Source of the DNA: Cycas panzhihuaensis
Lineage: Eukaryota > Cycadophyta
Assembly: GCA_023213395.1 (NCBI GenBank)
Contig: CM041465.1
Coordinates: 233,251,741-233,315,740 of the forward strand
Length of the DNA: 64,000 bases
Direction: 5' to 3'
Shown here: in pieces, positions 38,420-51,619 of the stretch
Layout: every line of letters begins with the position of its first letter
Numbering within the stretch: position 1 is the stretch's first letter
Program-made: the position numbers and the translations under genes
The notes under the pieces: model-generated
The model's input: the letters and a program-made list of their open reading frames with translations, nothing else
Databases searched by the model: none
Told to the model about the DNA's origin: nothing

Positions 38420-41400
38420 AGGTTGAGAAATAAGAATCTATTCTATACTAGTTTGAGTGCTCAAACAATAAATGATGAATGGTATATAGATTTTATATGC
38501 TCTACTCATATGTCTTACAATACTAACTTGTTTTCAAAGATTAAGGAAGATAACGAGAAGAGGATAATAACCTTAAGAGAGAATAATACTCAATATGTCC
38601 AAGGATAAGGAATAGTGTTACTTTAAATAAATTCATATGAAAACAAAAGTATTTAAAATATGTTATTTGTTCCTAGTTTAAAGAAGAATTTATTGTCCAT
38701 TAGTCAAATGATGGAACAAATGTATAGAGTTTTCTTTGATAATGATGAATGTGAGATTATAGATAAGGTGAGAAATTACATATTGGTTGCCAAACATAAA
38801 ATGATAGAAGATAGATTGTTTAAGTTAGTCTTTTGTGCTCAAATTCAATTATTTAGTGCTTTGATTGATGATGAGAGTGTGTTATGGCATCGTTAATATG
38901 GTCACCTAAATTATGCTAGTCTTATCAATTTAAGAAAGAACAATACAATAAAAGGACTTCCTTTCATCAAAGGAAATAAAGACTTGTGTGAAGGTTGTAT
39001 TTATCGAAATAAACATAGAGATTTATTTCTAAATCTTGAGTACTGATCAAGGCATCCTCTTGAGTTAGTACATATCAACTTATGTGGGTCAATGAATATG
39101 CCATCCATTAGCAATACCAGGTATTTTATGATTTTGGTAGATGATTATACAAGAAAATTTTAGGTGTACTTTCTTAAGGAAAAGTTAAAGACCACATTGA
39201 AATTTGTTAAATTTAGAACTATGGCTAAGAGACAAAGCGGTTGCAAGTTGAAAATTCTCCATTTTAGATAATGGAGGAAAGTTTATTTCTAATGATTTTA
39301 GAGAATTTTGTAATAATATGAGAATTAGAAAATAACTCTCAACATCTTATACTCCTCAACAAAATGGTGTCATTAAGAGAAAGATAAGGATTATTGTAGA
39401 AATGAGTAGATACATGCTTAAGGCTAAAGAATTACATTATGAGTTTTGGGTTGAAGTAGTAAATACTATTATGTATTTATTAAATAAATGTCCCACTAAG
39501 GCCCTAGTAAATTCAGCTCTTGAAGAGGCTTAGACTGGATACAAGTTTGATGTCAATAATTTGAAAATCTTTAGTTATGTAATATATGCTTATGTTCCTA
39601 TTGAAAGAAGAATAAAACTAGAGAGAAAGAGTATGAAATCTATCTTCACAAGCTGCTCTAGTGAATGGAAAGTTTATTATTTATTTGACCCACTTGTAAG
39701 AAAATTCTTTGTGAGTAGATATTTTAAATTTATTAACTATGATACATTCAAAATTGATGTGGACAATGGAAAATAAGTTATAATTAATTCTATTCAGCAT
39801 ATAAAGGGAGAGTCAAGTACTAGTTCTATCTTAAGTCCTGGTATAAGTTAAGAACAAGGTCTAAGAGTATTCATAAGAAGCCACAGTATGCATAGTTCAA
39901 GTGAATATCCTAGCATAAGCACAAGTCAAGGCCTAAAATTGTTAGTAAGAAGTCACAGTTGAAAGAAGAATAATAAGGTTTGAAGTAAGAGTGAACTATG
40001 CATTGATGATATAAGTGATATAAAATGGTGAACCATATGTATTTATAAAAATAGTTAATGATGAAAATTGTATTTAAGATATGGAGGCTAAATTTATTAC
40101 TCTAGATAGGAACCAAATATGGGATTTAGTTGAGTTACCAGTTGATGAGGATGTTATTAGAACAAAATAAATGTTCAAGACCAAGTATAAGGCTAATGGT
40201 TTGATCAATAAGTATAAGAAAAGCCTTATTGTAAAGGGATATATACAATAAGAAGGTATTGATTACAAAGAAACTTTTTCTTTAATAGTTAAGATGGACA
40301 TAATTAGGAGTGTTCAATCCTTAAATGTACATTAAGATTAATCAATTTATTAGATGGACATTAAATTAATATTTCTTAATGGATATATTAATGAGGAAAT
40401 CTATATGTCTCAACTTAAAGGATTTGAAGTTCAAGGGAAAGAAAATTGGGTCTATAAATTGAAGAAAGTGTTATATGGATTAAAACAAGCTCCTAGAGCA
40501 TGGTACTTTAGGATTGACAAATATTTTCAAGATAAAGGGTTTCAAAAAAGTCATTCTAACCCAAACTTGTATATAAAGATTATAGGTAATTTCATTCTAA
40601 TCATTTCTATATATGTTTATGCTTTGATTCATATAAGAAATAATAACGATTTATCCCAAGACTTTAAGAAATATATGAATTCAGAATTTGAGATGATTGA
40701 TTTGGGATAACCATATTATTTCCTTGGTATTAAAGTATGGCAAAGTGATAAAGGCACATATATGTCATAAAGTAATCATATAATGGATATCTTGAAGAAA
40801 CTCAAAATTAGTGATTATAATACTTGTGCTACACCTATTAAAGTTGAGTAAACATGAAGGATCTCCTTCAATTGATTATATTCAATATTGTTAATTGATA
40901 GGAAGTTTAATTTATCTAATAAATACTTAACTTAACATAGTCTATGTAGTTAATTTAATTTCAAAATTCATATTTGATACTAAGGAAGCACACTTGAATG
41001 TACTAAAATGTATCCTAAGATACATCAAAGGAATATTAGATTATGGTTTGTAATTTACATCTTTGAATGAGTACAAGTTAACTGAATATTCTAACACTAA
41101 ATGGGCCAGTAATATTGAAAATAAGAAATCAATATTAAGATATATGTTTAATACAAGTTTAACTATGATTGCTTGGCATGCAAAGAAGTAATCTATAATA
41201 TCATTATCTACAACAAAAGTTGAGTATACAATTGTTAAAATTACAACACAAGAAGTGATTTAGCTTAGGAAATTCTTAGAAGACCTTCATCAAGCTTAAA
41301 GTAGATCCAAAATTATTCATTATGACAATCAAAGTACCATTTCAATGATAAAGAATCCAGTGTTTCATAGCAAAATAAAACACATTGAAATCAAGCATCA

Positions 41401-41550
41401 CTATATTTGAGAGTTATTTTAAGAAGATCAAGTTGAATTACAATATTATAGAATCAAAGACCATATTGTAAACATATTTACTAAAGATTTGTTGAAGCTT
41501 AAGCATTACTGATTTGAAGAAGAATTAGGAGTCTTTCCAAATATGAATTA
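38420..41550 (+). pseudogene. E7 pol: protease, integrase, RT, RNase H
   Basis: Protease WYIDFICSTHMS is near 38480 (DSG changed to DFI). The pre-integrase zinc region is kept (LWHR, then DLCEGCIYRNKH near 38985). Integrase starts LELVHINLCGSMN near 39060, where the catalytic Asp of H-x-D reads Asn. The piece 39561-39776 is the integrase tail. The open RT piece 40354-40710 has MDIKLIFLNGYINEEIYMSQ and [13 protein letters not shown], but YVDD reads YVYA at 40612-40623. RNase H remnants lie at about 41080-41480. No function can remain. Confidence 0.93.
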
Positions 41551-41558
41551 TGGGGGAG

Positions 41559-41840
41559 TGTTAAAATAGATTAGTTCACACTTCATGAGGTAAAGTTGTA
41601 ATGCACATCTATGTAATTTATATTATAATGATATTGGTATTTTATGATAGGTCCTATACATAACCAAGTTATATATTATAACTATATACTTATGTATAAT
41701 ATTAATATATTATTGTACATTCATACTTATGGTCTTAACTAAAGTTAAGGTATCTTAAGGGTACCATTATGATCCTAGTTTTTGTTGTTGTTATTTTTTA
41801 TTTGTACAATATTATTTTCTATCAATTTCATTTGTCTATG
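41559..41840 (+). repeat. E7 3' LTR
   Basis: 282 bp, starts TGTTAAAATAG after the purine tract atgggggag. Confidence 0.88.
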
Positions 41841-43982
41841 TGCCTCAACAACCTTTATGCCTCCAATTATATCTAAGCCTATGAAGCCTATGGATCACCT
41901 CTTATGAGTAAATTACACATAGCCACAGATGTAGTCATGATAGAAAGCCACTTATAGAAAAATAAACAGAGAAGAACATTGCAAGCTTATGGAATAGTAA
42001 GAGAAAACATAACCATGCCCTATGCCCTCCATAGAGAAAATTTACCCATGAAGGAAATTCATCAAATCGTAGAGAAATCCATGGAGGAACATATAAAATA
42101 ACTACATGAAATCATAGTTCATAGATAAATTTGATAAAGTTTTGTTCATAGAATTTTTTTTTATAGAATAAAAAGATTTTCAAATTATTTTTTAGATTTA
42201 ATTATTTTAGATGAAATTTTAAGATTTATAGCCCTCTAAACTATTCCCAGGTGGTCATATGGAGTCCTCACACGACATGGGGGCTTATTTAGTAAAGGGG
42301 AAAAATTTTAAAACTTAATAAATTAAATTAAAATATTTTTATAAATTTAAAATTTACATGTTAAATTAAAATATAATTTAGAATCCATAACACTTTTCTA
42401 AAGAATCACACATTTATTTAAAGATATATAAGTATATTTTTTACCATAACTTTTTACTGAAGCATTTATTTTTCATCCTATTAGTTATGTTAGAAAGAGA
42501 GCTTTGAGATGGTTGAAATGAGTTGTCACAAGGCATGTTTTAGATAGCATATGATAGAGAAATTAATGGGTAAAATTGATCAAAATTCTCTTAATATTAT
42601 AAAAGATGTATTTTATAATATTTTATAGAAATAATTTTGGATATCATGATGTTTTTAAACGTTCTTGATGTGATGATAATATTATTTCTAATTAAAAAGG
42701 AATAAAAAAGGAAATTTTATTTAAAATAAAGTAATTTAAAGTTTAGTTATGATATTTGAAGGCTTATGACAAATGGAAAAGTTATGATGTGGGATATATT
42801 TGTTGAGATATTGATGTGAAAATTTTATACATATGTTGAACATGAAAATCCCCCTTGAAATTGAATATATTTAATTTAGTAGAATTGTGTAGCATTAATT
42901 AAATAGATAGATAACCTTATTTGCATAGTTGTTTAAATAAATGAATAACATATGACACTTATTTGATAATAGTCACACCACCTGATCTTGATTAAGGGCC
43001 TAGTTTGATTATTTGATGGAGAGATGAATAATTGATTGAAAATTCTATCTATTTTATAAGATAAAGAGCAAAGTCTCATACATTTATTTACTTGGCATAC
43101 TAAATTAGTTATTGAATTTATCTAGCTAATATTTAGTTGTTGAGGTTATCTAACTAAAAGATGATAAGTGTTTGTCAGTGAGAAATCTAACTAACCATGT
43201 ATGAAAAGAGGCATGAAAACACATTATTATATTATCTTGTTACATCTATCTTATCTTAGCCAAGTAAGTTAGCTTATTTCCAAAGTTAGTATGTTTTAGA
43301 TGATTATTTAATGATGATGAGTAATTAATAACTTGTAAACGAAACTTATAAAAGTGTGTAAGTAAGGAAGCACATAAAGAAATCTTATATACAAGAGGTA
43401 AATAAAGGTTTCATAATCTACTCTTGCATAACACACTAAATTGTGTTGCTCTAATTTGTACACAAGAGGCAAGATTATGCTACTCTTATAAGAAGCATTT
43501 TGAGAACTGATGAACCATATATTTAAAATAATTATCTAAAGAACTAGTGATTATAGAGGCTAGTTACTCATGTATTTTAGTAGATAGTTATTATTTTATA
43601 TGGACCCAATAATCAATTTATTTATTGAGATTATTAATGATTGATTGATAAATATTTGATAATATCTTTACATATGAATATATGAAGATGTTTACGAAAA
43701 CACTTCACATATTAGTTGATGATAGATGATGAATAATAGTTTATATTTATAGGTTGGGTGCTCACAAGTAGTTATTGATGTATAAAAATGACTACATGTG
43801 AGTTTATTATAGGTTAATTCCTATAAGATACAAGCTTTATGGATGACTAATTACATATTAGAGGTGATGATATATGATACATATTATAGATACAAATTGT
43901 TACATGTTACAAGATCTAGTAGATATAAAGATATTGAATATCAATACTTGAAGATTTGAAGATATTAAACATTAAGGAAGAG
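41841..43982 (+). other. E5 3' interior, no recognised gene
   Basis: About 2.1 kb. A weak frame from 41903 (MSKLHIATDVVMIE) runs about 70 codons with one internal stop and reads rather protein-like, but I recognise no family. The remainder is AT-rich. The purine tract aaggaagag ends the stretch. Confidence 0.5.
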
Positions 43983-44517
43983 TATTAGAATATGTGATAT
44001 TATTCACATATGTAATATTTAATATTAATATTATAGACACATATATAAATTCACTCACTAGATACATTGAGATGTATAATATACATACATATCTATATAA
44101 ATATTTTATTGGATTATATAATGGCTCAAGAGAAATTATAGGCTACTCATGTAGTGACTATTGGTATAAATATGTATACACATCACTTGATAACTTGAAA
44201 AAGATCTATAACCTAGAGATGTATTCATTCTAATATCCAAGAGGAGCTCTAAACTCTACCTTCTCACATAGTTTTATCTATATTAGATTTCTCACATATA
44301 AATTTATTGTCTCTCTTGTGGTGATTCTTATTAATGTATTCTTTATCTATTTTAATACTTTATTATTCTTATTTATTTATTTATATGTGTATATTCCTTA
44401 TGATATAATTATGTTATTATATATGTATGCTATGTTTTTATTATGATATACTCATTACATCATAATATAGCATTCTAAATTCTAATTTAGTATCAGAGTA
44501 AATTTACATTTCTAATA
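43983..44517 (+). repeat. E5 3' LTR
   Basis: 535 bp, TATTAGAATAT...TTTCTAATA, followed by the duplication attaa. The 79-codon frame at 43994-44233 is a chance frame within the LTR. Confidence 0.93.
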
Positions 44518-44522
44518 ATTAA

Positions 44523-46873
44523 TCCTTTGTGATATAACTCTCTTCATTATTTTTGTAGTTATAACACTTTTGATGGTATTATTTTATTTTTATAGTATGT
44601 ATTATTTAATGCTCTCTCTACTTTATTTTATTTTATTTCTTTTAATTTGTCTCACTCTTAATTATTTCACTTTAGATTCTGATATATGTTATCAGATTTC
44701 TTATATCACTATCTCATAATAATTATTTAAATTAATATTACTCTTATAATTTATTATTTCATTCACTTATTTGATTTTCTTATATTGCTTTTCATTGCAT
44801 TAGAAGAATCTTTCATGGTATCTCTTACTATGACTCATATATTTCTTCACTTTGAATGAAGCCATGTTTTATTTTCTCTCATTTAGGTTCTATTTAATTT
44901 TTTTTTCTAAATGGATAATAAATATTTGTAGTTCTTTTTAGTATTATTTTATAGGTTGAAATAATATTAAACAAGGAAGGAATACTTACTCATATTCCTT
45001 TGTCATTAAGTAAAAATATCTTTCATATAACAAACCAAAAAAGAGCCTTATATATCTTATTTGATTTATTTTATGTAATTTATTTAATTAGTTTAGCAAA
45101 GGAAATAATAATAGAGAACATATTAATTTATTTTAAAGGATTATACAAAATAAATTAATGTAATAAAACAACCTAAAATCTCTCATAAAAGGCATTTGTT
45201 TCTTTCTATAAATACTCTTACTTTATTGTATTTTGATATAATTGATAGTTATATATGCACAAATATTCTTCATCACTCACATAGATAATATTCCTTATAA
45301 GAATAAGTTTTATTCTTTTCTTTTAAGGTTTTATCATGGATTGAGGTGTTTCCTTAGATTAAAAGAATAAGGTCTCATTTTCAAGTAAATATTTTGGTGA
45401 CCAAACTAGGGAGTCACCCCTCTTTCTTTTATTGTTTCCTTTATTTATCACTCTTTCTATATCATAATTGAACATTTCTCTTTTATAATATGTCTCTCGT
45501 GTAAATGTGGAAGTCTTCCTCTTAAGTTTCTTCTTATTATAATAAAGTATATCCCTTGTCTCTTGGTCCTCTTAAAGAGAATGTCTTTATTATAGATGTT
45601 CTTAAGTAGCTTACTCCTCTAAGAACTAGACAATTACCTCTATTTTTTTTCCATTCCTTACCATGTGGAAAGAGATATTAGTTCATTTTCTCTTTAACAT
45701 TTTAAGTCTTTTAGATGTGAATCTTCAAGTTTTTAAGCACCTTGTGTTTGTGAATTACCTTTTATTTCTCCTCTACTATCTCCTTTATTTAGTGCTTTAT
45801 ATTTTAGATTTTTAAGAAGAAGCTTACTAGCATCAATTCTTAATTGTACCTTAGGCACTAGTACTACTTCACTAGTTACTTACTTTTTAGGCCTTTGTCA
45901 ACCTTCAAGTATTAGCCCTATTTCTTCTATTCTTATTGAGTTTATTCCATAAAATTTTGATCCTATTATTTTAAAACTTCACTTGATGTAAATAATAACT
46001 CTTGATTCTATGAGCTTACCCAGACCTTCCTCACACTTAAGATCTCAAATAACTCCTCAACTTACTCTCTAATAGATTACCACTTTGCTTTTTACTAGTT
46101 TGGTCTAGCTAGCTTAAGACCTTACTACCATTAAATCTTTTCCAAATTAAAGTATAATTCTTTAATCTAGGACTCTATCTTATTAAAACCCTTAACTTAA
46201 TATTGACCCTTAAGTTCAACAATTATCATAATCACTTAATATTCTTACTTTCCAAGTAGTTCTATCCTTATAATTAGGTTTAGGTCTTACATCTCATCCC
46301 CCTATACCATAAGTCATTATCTCATAAAACCCCTTAGGGGAATCCAACCTTGAAGCACCTTCTCTTACTTATATAGGCCCATAATTACAATAAATTCTAT
46401 AAACCTAATGATACGTTGGCTCTATATTTACTCCTTTACAAACTAATACTTTCTTAAATCTTCCTATATTAGGTGTTTGAGTTAATAGGCCTAGTGTTGG
46501 AGTTGCATAAACTTCTTTTTCTCAATAATCCCTCGCTCCTAGATTTCCTCCCCAAGGAAGTAATCTAGTCATGCTAAATGTTTCTTATCCTACCACATGC
46601 CTAACCTCCCTCACACATGAAATTTGTAGGTCCTATATAGACCATATGAATAGCCCTTCCATACTAGACATTCAAATAACTTCTCTTCCCCTCCTTATCT
46701 CTCTATTTCCTCATTTTGAAGACATATAAGGAGAGGACCTATAAAATTATATACCATGCCTTTTATTTGGCATGTTTATAATGGCAATAAAAAAATATTA
46801 TTCGTTGCCTTCTTTTCTCATATATACTTTCAGTAATGTACCTAAAATATTCTATCAATTAGCTCCTCACTCT
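44523..46873. other. AT-rich DNA between E5 and E8, possible decayed gypsy leader
   Basis: No clear gene. At 45392-45412, ttttggtgaccaaactaggga resembles the primer-site region of plant Ty3/gypsy elements (TTTGGYGAC...CT-GGGA). Downstream sequence (46000-46870) is C-richer and gives Pro/Ser-rich, stop-filled translations like the gag N-terminus at 59000-59800. This supports an old gypsy remnant only weakly, since no LTR pair was found. Confidence 0.3.
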
Positions 46874-46878
46874 ATCTT

Positions 46879-47125
46879 TGTAATGAACCTATTCCTGTTA
46901 CCATTCAACATAGAGAAATAGAAATAGAAAATGATAAATAAAAGATAAAGAAGAAGATGAAGTTCCAAAGAACATTTATTAATATAAGATTACAAAATAC
47001 ATCACGATGATCTCCTTATACATTACATACATATATATGGGACTATTAAGGCTGCCCATCTCTTAGACTTATATATGTGGGATAAATGCAATATGAATAA
47101 CCTTGTATGGTGGAGGATCATAACA
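46879..47125 (-). repeat. E8 LTR1 (3' LTR)
   Basis: 247 bp. On the minus strand it begins TGTTATGATCC and ends TTCATTACA. Confidence 0.95.
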
Positions 47126-47389
47126 TGCCCTCCCCCCTAAAAATGCTTTGCCCTTGAAGCATCCTGATTTAATGACCATCTCTTATTATTATTCTTCAAT
47201 CGATAGCTCTTACGAATGTTAGTAGAAAAGTTGTGCATGGAATATGGATCTATCCATCCCAAGTTGATATTGATACACCCTGAATATCCTCTAATATACT
47301 CTGGATATCTATAATGTTAAAACCATAAGGTCGAATGTTGTTCTTGCCTGGTGTTTATAGTAGGTGAATGCCTTGTTTGATAAGTTTTG

Positions 47390-48040
47390 TTGTATTAGGC
47401 CTCTTGATAATGTGGATACCAATATGGTTCCACTTTAGTTTACCTTTTAACTATTTGTGATCCCTCTTGTTCCTTATCCTTAGGTGCCATTGATGGTGTG
47501 GGGTGGCAAATGACTTTTGTTACTTGCTATTTAGTTTGTCCTTCTATTATGGGTGATGTCTTTTCTTCCTTATCCTTGGGTACAGCTCGTGGTGTGGGAT
47601 CGTAAACAACTTCTTTTTCCTTCTCATAATCTTTCTTTTGTTCTTGACTTTGTGGAGTCGGGAGAATTCCTTGTCCTACATTATGATTATACTTCTCAAG
47701 TATTTGCCATGCTTCTTGTTTGTTTTGTTCAAGACTTTATATCTCTTTCTACCACGAATTATTATATTTCTTATGGATAGCTAGTTCTAGTAAATAAAAT
47801 GTATTAAAGAGATTAACTAGGTTATACCAATCTTTAAACCAAAGATAAGCCTCTCCTTGTAGATATAATGAGGCTACTTTAGTCATCTCCTCATTGCGCA
47901 TATAGTTATCATCAAGTGATTTTAAATATACATCCATATCTTTAACCCAATCATTTACAGAAAGAGTCCCATCCGCATTAAAGATGCATGGTATGGGCCT
48001 TTTATAGCCATAATAATATGGATATAAGAGAGATTAGGGG
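47390..48040 (-). pseudogene. E8 copy 1 gag-like frame
   Basis: Reading right to left: RPIPCIFNADGTLSVNDW (about 48003-47950), then the open piece 47937-47749 with KVASLYLQGEAYLWFKDW. This has the Retrotrans_gag look typical of Ty3/gypsy and related non-autonomous elements, not the copia DUF4219 type. After a stop the frame goes on through EQNKQEAWQILEKYN and two related Pro/Lys-rich units (DPTPRAVPKDKEE and HPTPSMAPKDKEQ). The start is not fixed. The plus-strand 75-codon frame (47553-47780), identical in both copies, is its antisense shadow. Confidence 0.75.
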
Positions 48041-48142
48041 TGTTTATAGCCTATTATCCCCTAATTTTGATACAAAAATATATATTAAGCCTCACAAGCA
48101 ATGGTTTTAAGACCATAGTCTTAATGGCTAAGAAAATATAGT

Positions 48143-48709
48143 ATGAAACCCTTAATTTTAAAAAACTTATTTCTGAAAAAAATTATAGTTTAAAAATATA
48201 TAAAATATGTAGTAGGATGATGGCCTCTAAGATACAATTCCAACGGTACAAACAAAATTGAATTCTAATATTTAGATTAAAAGTTATGCCCCTTTTAAGA
48301 ATTTCACTATTAGGGTTTTTATAGGTTGAAATAGTACTTACTGATAAAATGATAATAACCTTTTACTTTGAACTATGATGAGCCTCAAACCACTTCCATT
48401 GGAAAACAAATTAAAAAATGCATAGAATAAAAAAAAAAATTGAGGTCATTTGGATACCTGTAGTAAAAGTTATGGCTCTTTAAAGTTGATGTTGTAGATC
48501 TATCATAGAATTACGGTGATAGAAAAAAAAGTAGGTCGAAATTAATTTTACTATAATTTTTGCACTTTCACCCTAAAATCTATAATGAAACCACTTAGAA
48601 TTTATAGAACGAGCCATTTCATCTTAAATTTGCCATTACTTTTTAGAATTTCCAACGTTTATTCTCTTGAAGATGCTTTCAAACCCTTGATGACACCTCC
48701 AAGATCATT
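48143..48709 (-). other. E8 copy 1 leader (shared with E2)
   Basis: Aligns with 6785-7377 in E2. See that entry. Confidence 0.8.
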
Positions 48710-48721
48710 GCTTTGATACCA
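48710..48721 (-). promoter_or_regulatory. E8 copy 1 primer-binding site
   Basis: gctttgatacca, minus-strand TGGTATCAAAGC, two bases from LTR2. Confidence 0.9.
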
Positions 48722-48723
48722 AT

Positions 48724-48970
48724 TGTAATGAACCTATTCATGTTACTATTCAACATAGATAAATAGAAATAGAAAATGATAGATAAAAGATAAAGAAGAA
48801 GATGAAGCTCTAAAGAATATTCATTAACATAAGATTACAAAATACATCATGATAATCTCCTTATACATTACATACATATATATGGGGCTATTAAGGCTAC
48901 CCATCTCTTAGACTTATATATGTGGGATAAATGCAATATGAATAACCTTGTATGGTGGAGGATCATAACA
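48724..48970 (-). repeat. E8 LTR2, chimeric middle LTR
   Basis: 247 bp. About ten positions left of 48887 match LTR3 against LTR1. About eight positions right of 48897 match LTR1 against LTR3. Confidence 0.93.
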
Positions 48971-49234
48971 TGCCCTCCCCCCTAAAAATGTTTTGCCCTT
49001 GAAGCATCCTGATTTAATGACCATCTCTTATTATTATTCTTCAATCGATAGCTCTTACGAATGTTAGTAGAAAAGTTGTGCATGGAATATGGATCTATCC
49101 ATCCCAAGTTGATATTGATACACCCTGAATATCCTCTAATATACTCTGGATATCTATATTGTTAAAACCATAAGGTCGAATGTTGTTCTTGCCTGGTGTT
49201 TATAGTAGGTGAATGCCTTGTTTGATAAGTTTTG

Positions 49235-49885
49235 TTGTATTAGGCCTCTTGATAATGTGGATACCAATATGGTTCCACTTTAGTTTACCTTTTAACTATT
49301 TGTGATCCCTTTTGTTCCTTATCCTTAGGTGCCATTGATGGTGTGGGGTGGAAAATGACTTTTGTTACTTGCTATTTAGTTTGTCCTTCTATTATGGGTG
49401 ATGTCTTTTCTTCCTTATCCTTGGGTACAGCTCGTGGTGTGGGATCGTAAACAACTTCTTTTTCCTTCTCATAATCTTTCTTTTGTTCTTGACTTTGTGG
49501 AGTCGGGAGAATTCCTTGTCCTACATTATGATTATACTTCTCAAGTATTTGCCATGCTTCTTGTTTGTTTTGTTCAAGACTTTATATCTCTTTCTACCAC
49601 GAATTATTATATTTCTTATGGATAGCTAGTTCTAGTAAATAAAATGTATTAAAGAGATTAACTAGGTTATACCAATCTTTAAACCAAAGATAAGCCTCTC
49701 CTTATAGATATAATAAGGCCACTTTAGTCATCTCCTCATTGCGCATATAGTTATCATCAAGTGATTTTAAATATACATCCATATCTTTAACCCAATCATT
49801 TACAGAAAGAGTCCCATCCGCATTAAAGATGCATGGTATGGGCCTTTTGTAGCCATGATAATATGGATATAAGAGAGATTAGGGG
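49235..49885 (-). pseudogene. E8 copy 2 gag-like frame
   Basis: Same as copy 1, shifted by 1845 bp, with very few differences. One is informative: the Gln codon of LYLQGEAY (CAA, minus strand 47859-47857) is a stop here (TAA, 49704-49702), a single C-to-T change on the coding strand. Confidence 0.75.
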
Positions 49886-49987
49886 TGTTTATAGCCTATT
49901 ATCCCCTAATTTTGATACAAAAATATATATTAGGCCTCACAAGCAATGGTTTTAAGACCATAGTCTTAATGGCTAAGAAAATATAGT

Positions 49988-50554
49988 ATGAAACCCTTAA
50001 TTTTAAAAAACTTATTTCTGAAAAAAATTATAGTTCAAAAATATATAAAATATGTAGTAGGATGATGGCCTATAAGATACAATTCCAACGGTACAAACAA
50101 AATTGAATTCTAATATCTAGATTAAAAGTTATGCCCCTTTTAAGAATTTCACTATTGGGGTTTTTATAGGCTGAAATAGTACTTACTGATAAAATGATAA
50201 TAACCTTTTACTTTGAACTATGATGAGCCTCAAACCACTTCCATTGGAAAATAAATTAAAAAATACATAGAATAAAAAAAAAAATTGAGGTCATTTGGAT
50301 ACCTGTAGTAAAAGTTATGGCTCTTTAAAGTTGATGTTGTAGATCTATCATAGAATTACGGTGATAGAAAAAAAAGCAGGTCGAAATTAATTTTACTATA
50401 ATTTTTGCACTTTCACCCCAAAATCTATAATGAAACCACTTAAAATTTATAGAACGAGCCATTTCATCTTAAATTTGCCATTACTTTTTAGAATTTTCAA
50501 CGTTTATTCTCTCGAAGATGCTTTCAAACCCTTGATGACACCTCCAAGATCGTT
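49988..50554 (-). other. E8 copy 2 leader (shared with E2)
   Basis: Second copy of the leader, again homologous to 6785-7377. Confidence 0.8.
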
Positions 50555-50566
50555 GCTTTGATACCA
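50555..50566 (-). promoter_or_regulatory. E8 copy 2 primer-binding site
   Basis: gctttgatacca, minus-strand TGGTATCAAAGC, two bases from LTR3. Confidence 0.9.
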
Positions 50567-50568
50567 AT

Positions 50569-50815
50569 TGTAATAAACCTATTCATATTACTATTCAACA
50601 TAGATAAATAGAAATAGAAAGTGATAAATAAAAGATAAAGAAGAAGATGAAGTTCTAAAGAATATTCATTAACATAAGATTACAAAATACATCATGATAA
50701 TCTCCTTATACATTACATACATATATATGGGGCTATTAAGGATGCCCATCTCTTTTACTTATACATGTGGGATAAATGCAATATGAGTAACCTCATATAG
50801 TGGAGGATCATAACA
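50569..50815 (-). repeat. E8 LTR3 (5' LTR)
   Basis: 247 bp, outer right LTR of the array, followed by atctc. Confidence 0.95.
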
Positions 50816-50884
50816 ATCTCTATTTTTTAGCAATTGGTTAATCAATTTATGACCTTTTCTAATATAGGGAAACCTACTAATCTA

Positions 50885-51218
50885 TGTTGAAAAATAAATA
50901 GAGTGCAGCATAGAGCAAGTATACAATAATCAATCCATATTAAGAATAATGAACCAAAGTATATCTTATCCAAGCCATTATAGAATGAGAGTATATCAAG
51001 TCTCCAAAGTTGGTGGTATCAAAAGACGTTAGGGTTATTCAACATAGAAAATATATAGTTGTAAGGGAGGAGGGAAACCTCCTCAACTTCTAAAATTTAA
51101 ACAATAATAAAATAATACATAACTAAATATAAAATTTAACTCACCTAAATTACCCTTAATATGTGTGTACTCATATGTATAGAATGTGGGAGTGGGGTGA
51201 TAAACATTAACCCCAACA
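50885..51218 (-). repeat. E9 3' LTR
   Basis: 334 bp. On the minus strand TGTTGGGGTTAATG...TTTCAACA. The 78-codon plus-strand frame 51161-51397 crosses its end and is not a gene. Confidence 0.93.
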
Positions 51219-51619
51219 AACTCCCCCTTAATGTTTATCATGATTATTCTTTATTTCTCCTTGAACTTGTGGTACCTATATTTGAAGAAAGCTTTGAATA
51301 TTTGTGCCTTAGCTTGATAGTCAATATGTTTGATATAGTCAACAACAACTTACTTTATCATCTTTTCAACAAAGTGTATCTCCTCAATATCATGTAATGA
51401 GAGTAGCTTCCAAGTAGGTGTAGTAGACATAGCTTGATTTGTATGAATAGAAATAGATTTATCTTGATCTTTGTCCTTCACTTTAATTGAGTCCATGATA
51501 CATATCATCTTACCAAATATGACATTAGAGTTATTATTTTTATTGAAATCTATATTAGTACAAGAAACATTGGTCTTTTTATCATATGGTACTTACTTTA
51601 ACATCTACCTCATAAGAAA

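Larger units (their letters stand above)
46879..50815 (-). mobile_element. E8: tandem LTR-internal-LTR-internal-LTR array
   Basis: Three 247-bp LTRs (46879-47125, 48724-48970, 50569-50815) alternate with two internal regions at an exact period of 1845 bp. Primer sites read on the minus strand as TGGTATCAAAGC (48721-48710 and 50566-50555), and purine tracts (about 47126-47142 and 48971-48987, ggggggaggg on the minus strand) sit at the other ends. The outer flanks atctt (46874-46878) and atctc (50816-50820) look like one target duplication, so the array came from one insertion. The middle LTR is left-hand LTR3-like and right-hand LTR1-like, as expected from unequal crossing-over between LTRs. 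It encodes only a short gag-like protein. Confidence 0.95.

Noticed and set aside
47553-47780. 75-codon plus-strand frame, identical again at 49398-49625, as a conserved gene
   Set aside because: It lies antisense to the E8 gag-like frame, and its identity is explained by the recent duplication of the 1845-bp unit.
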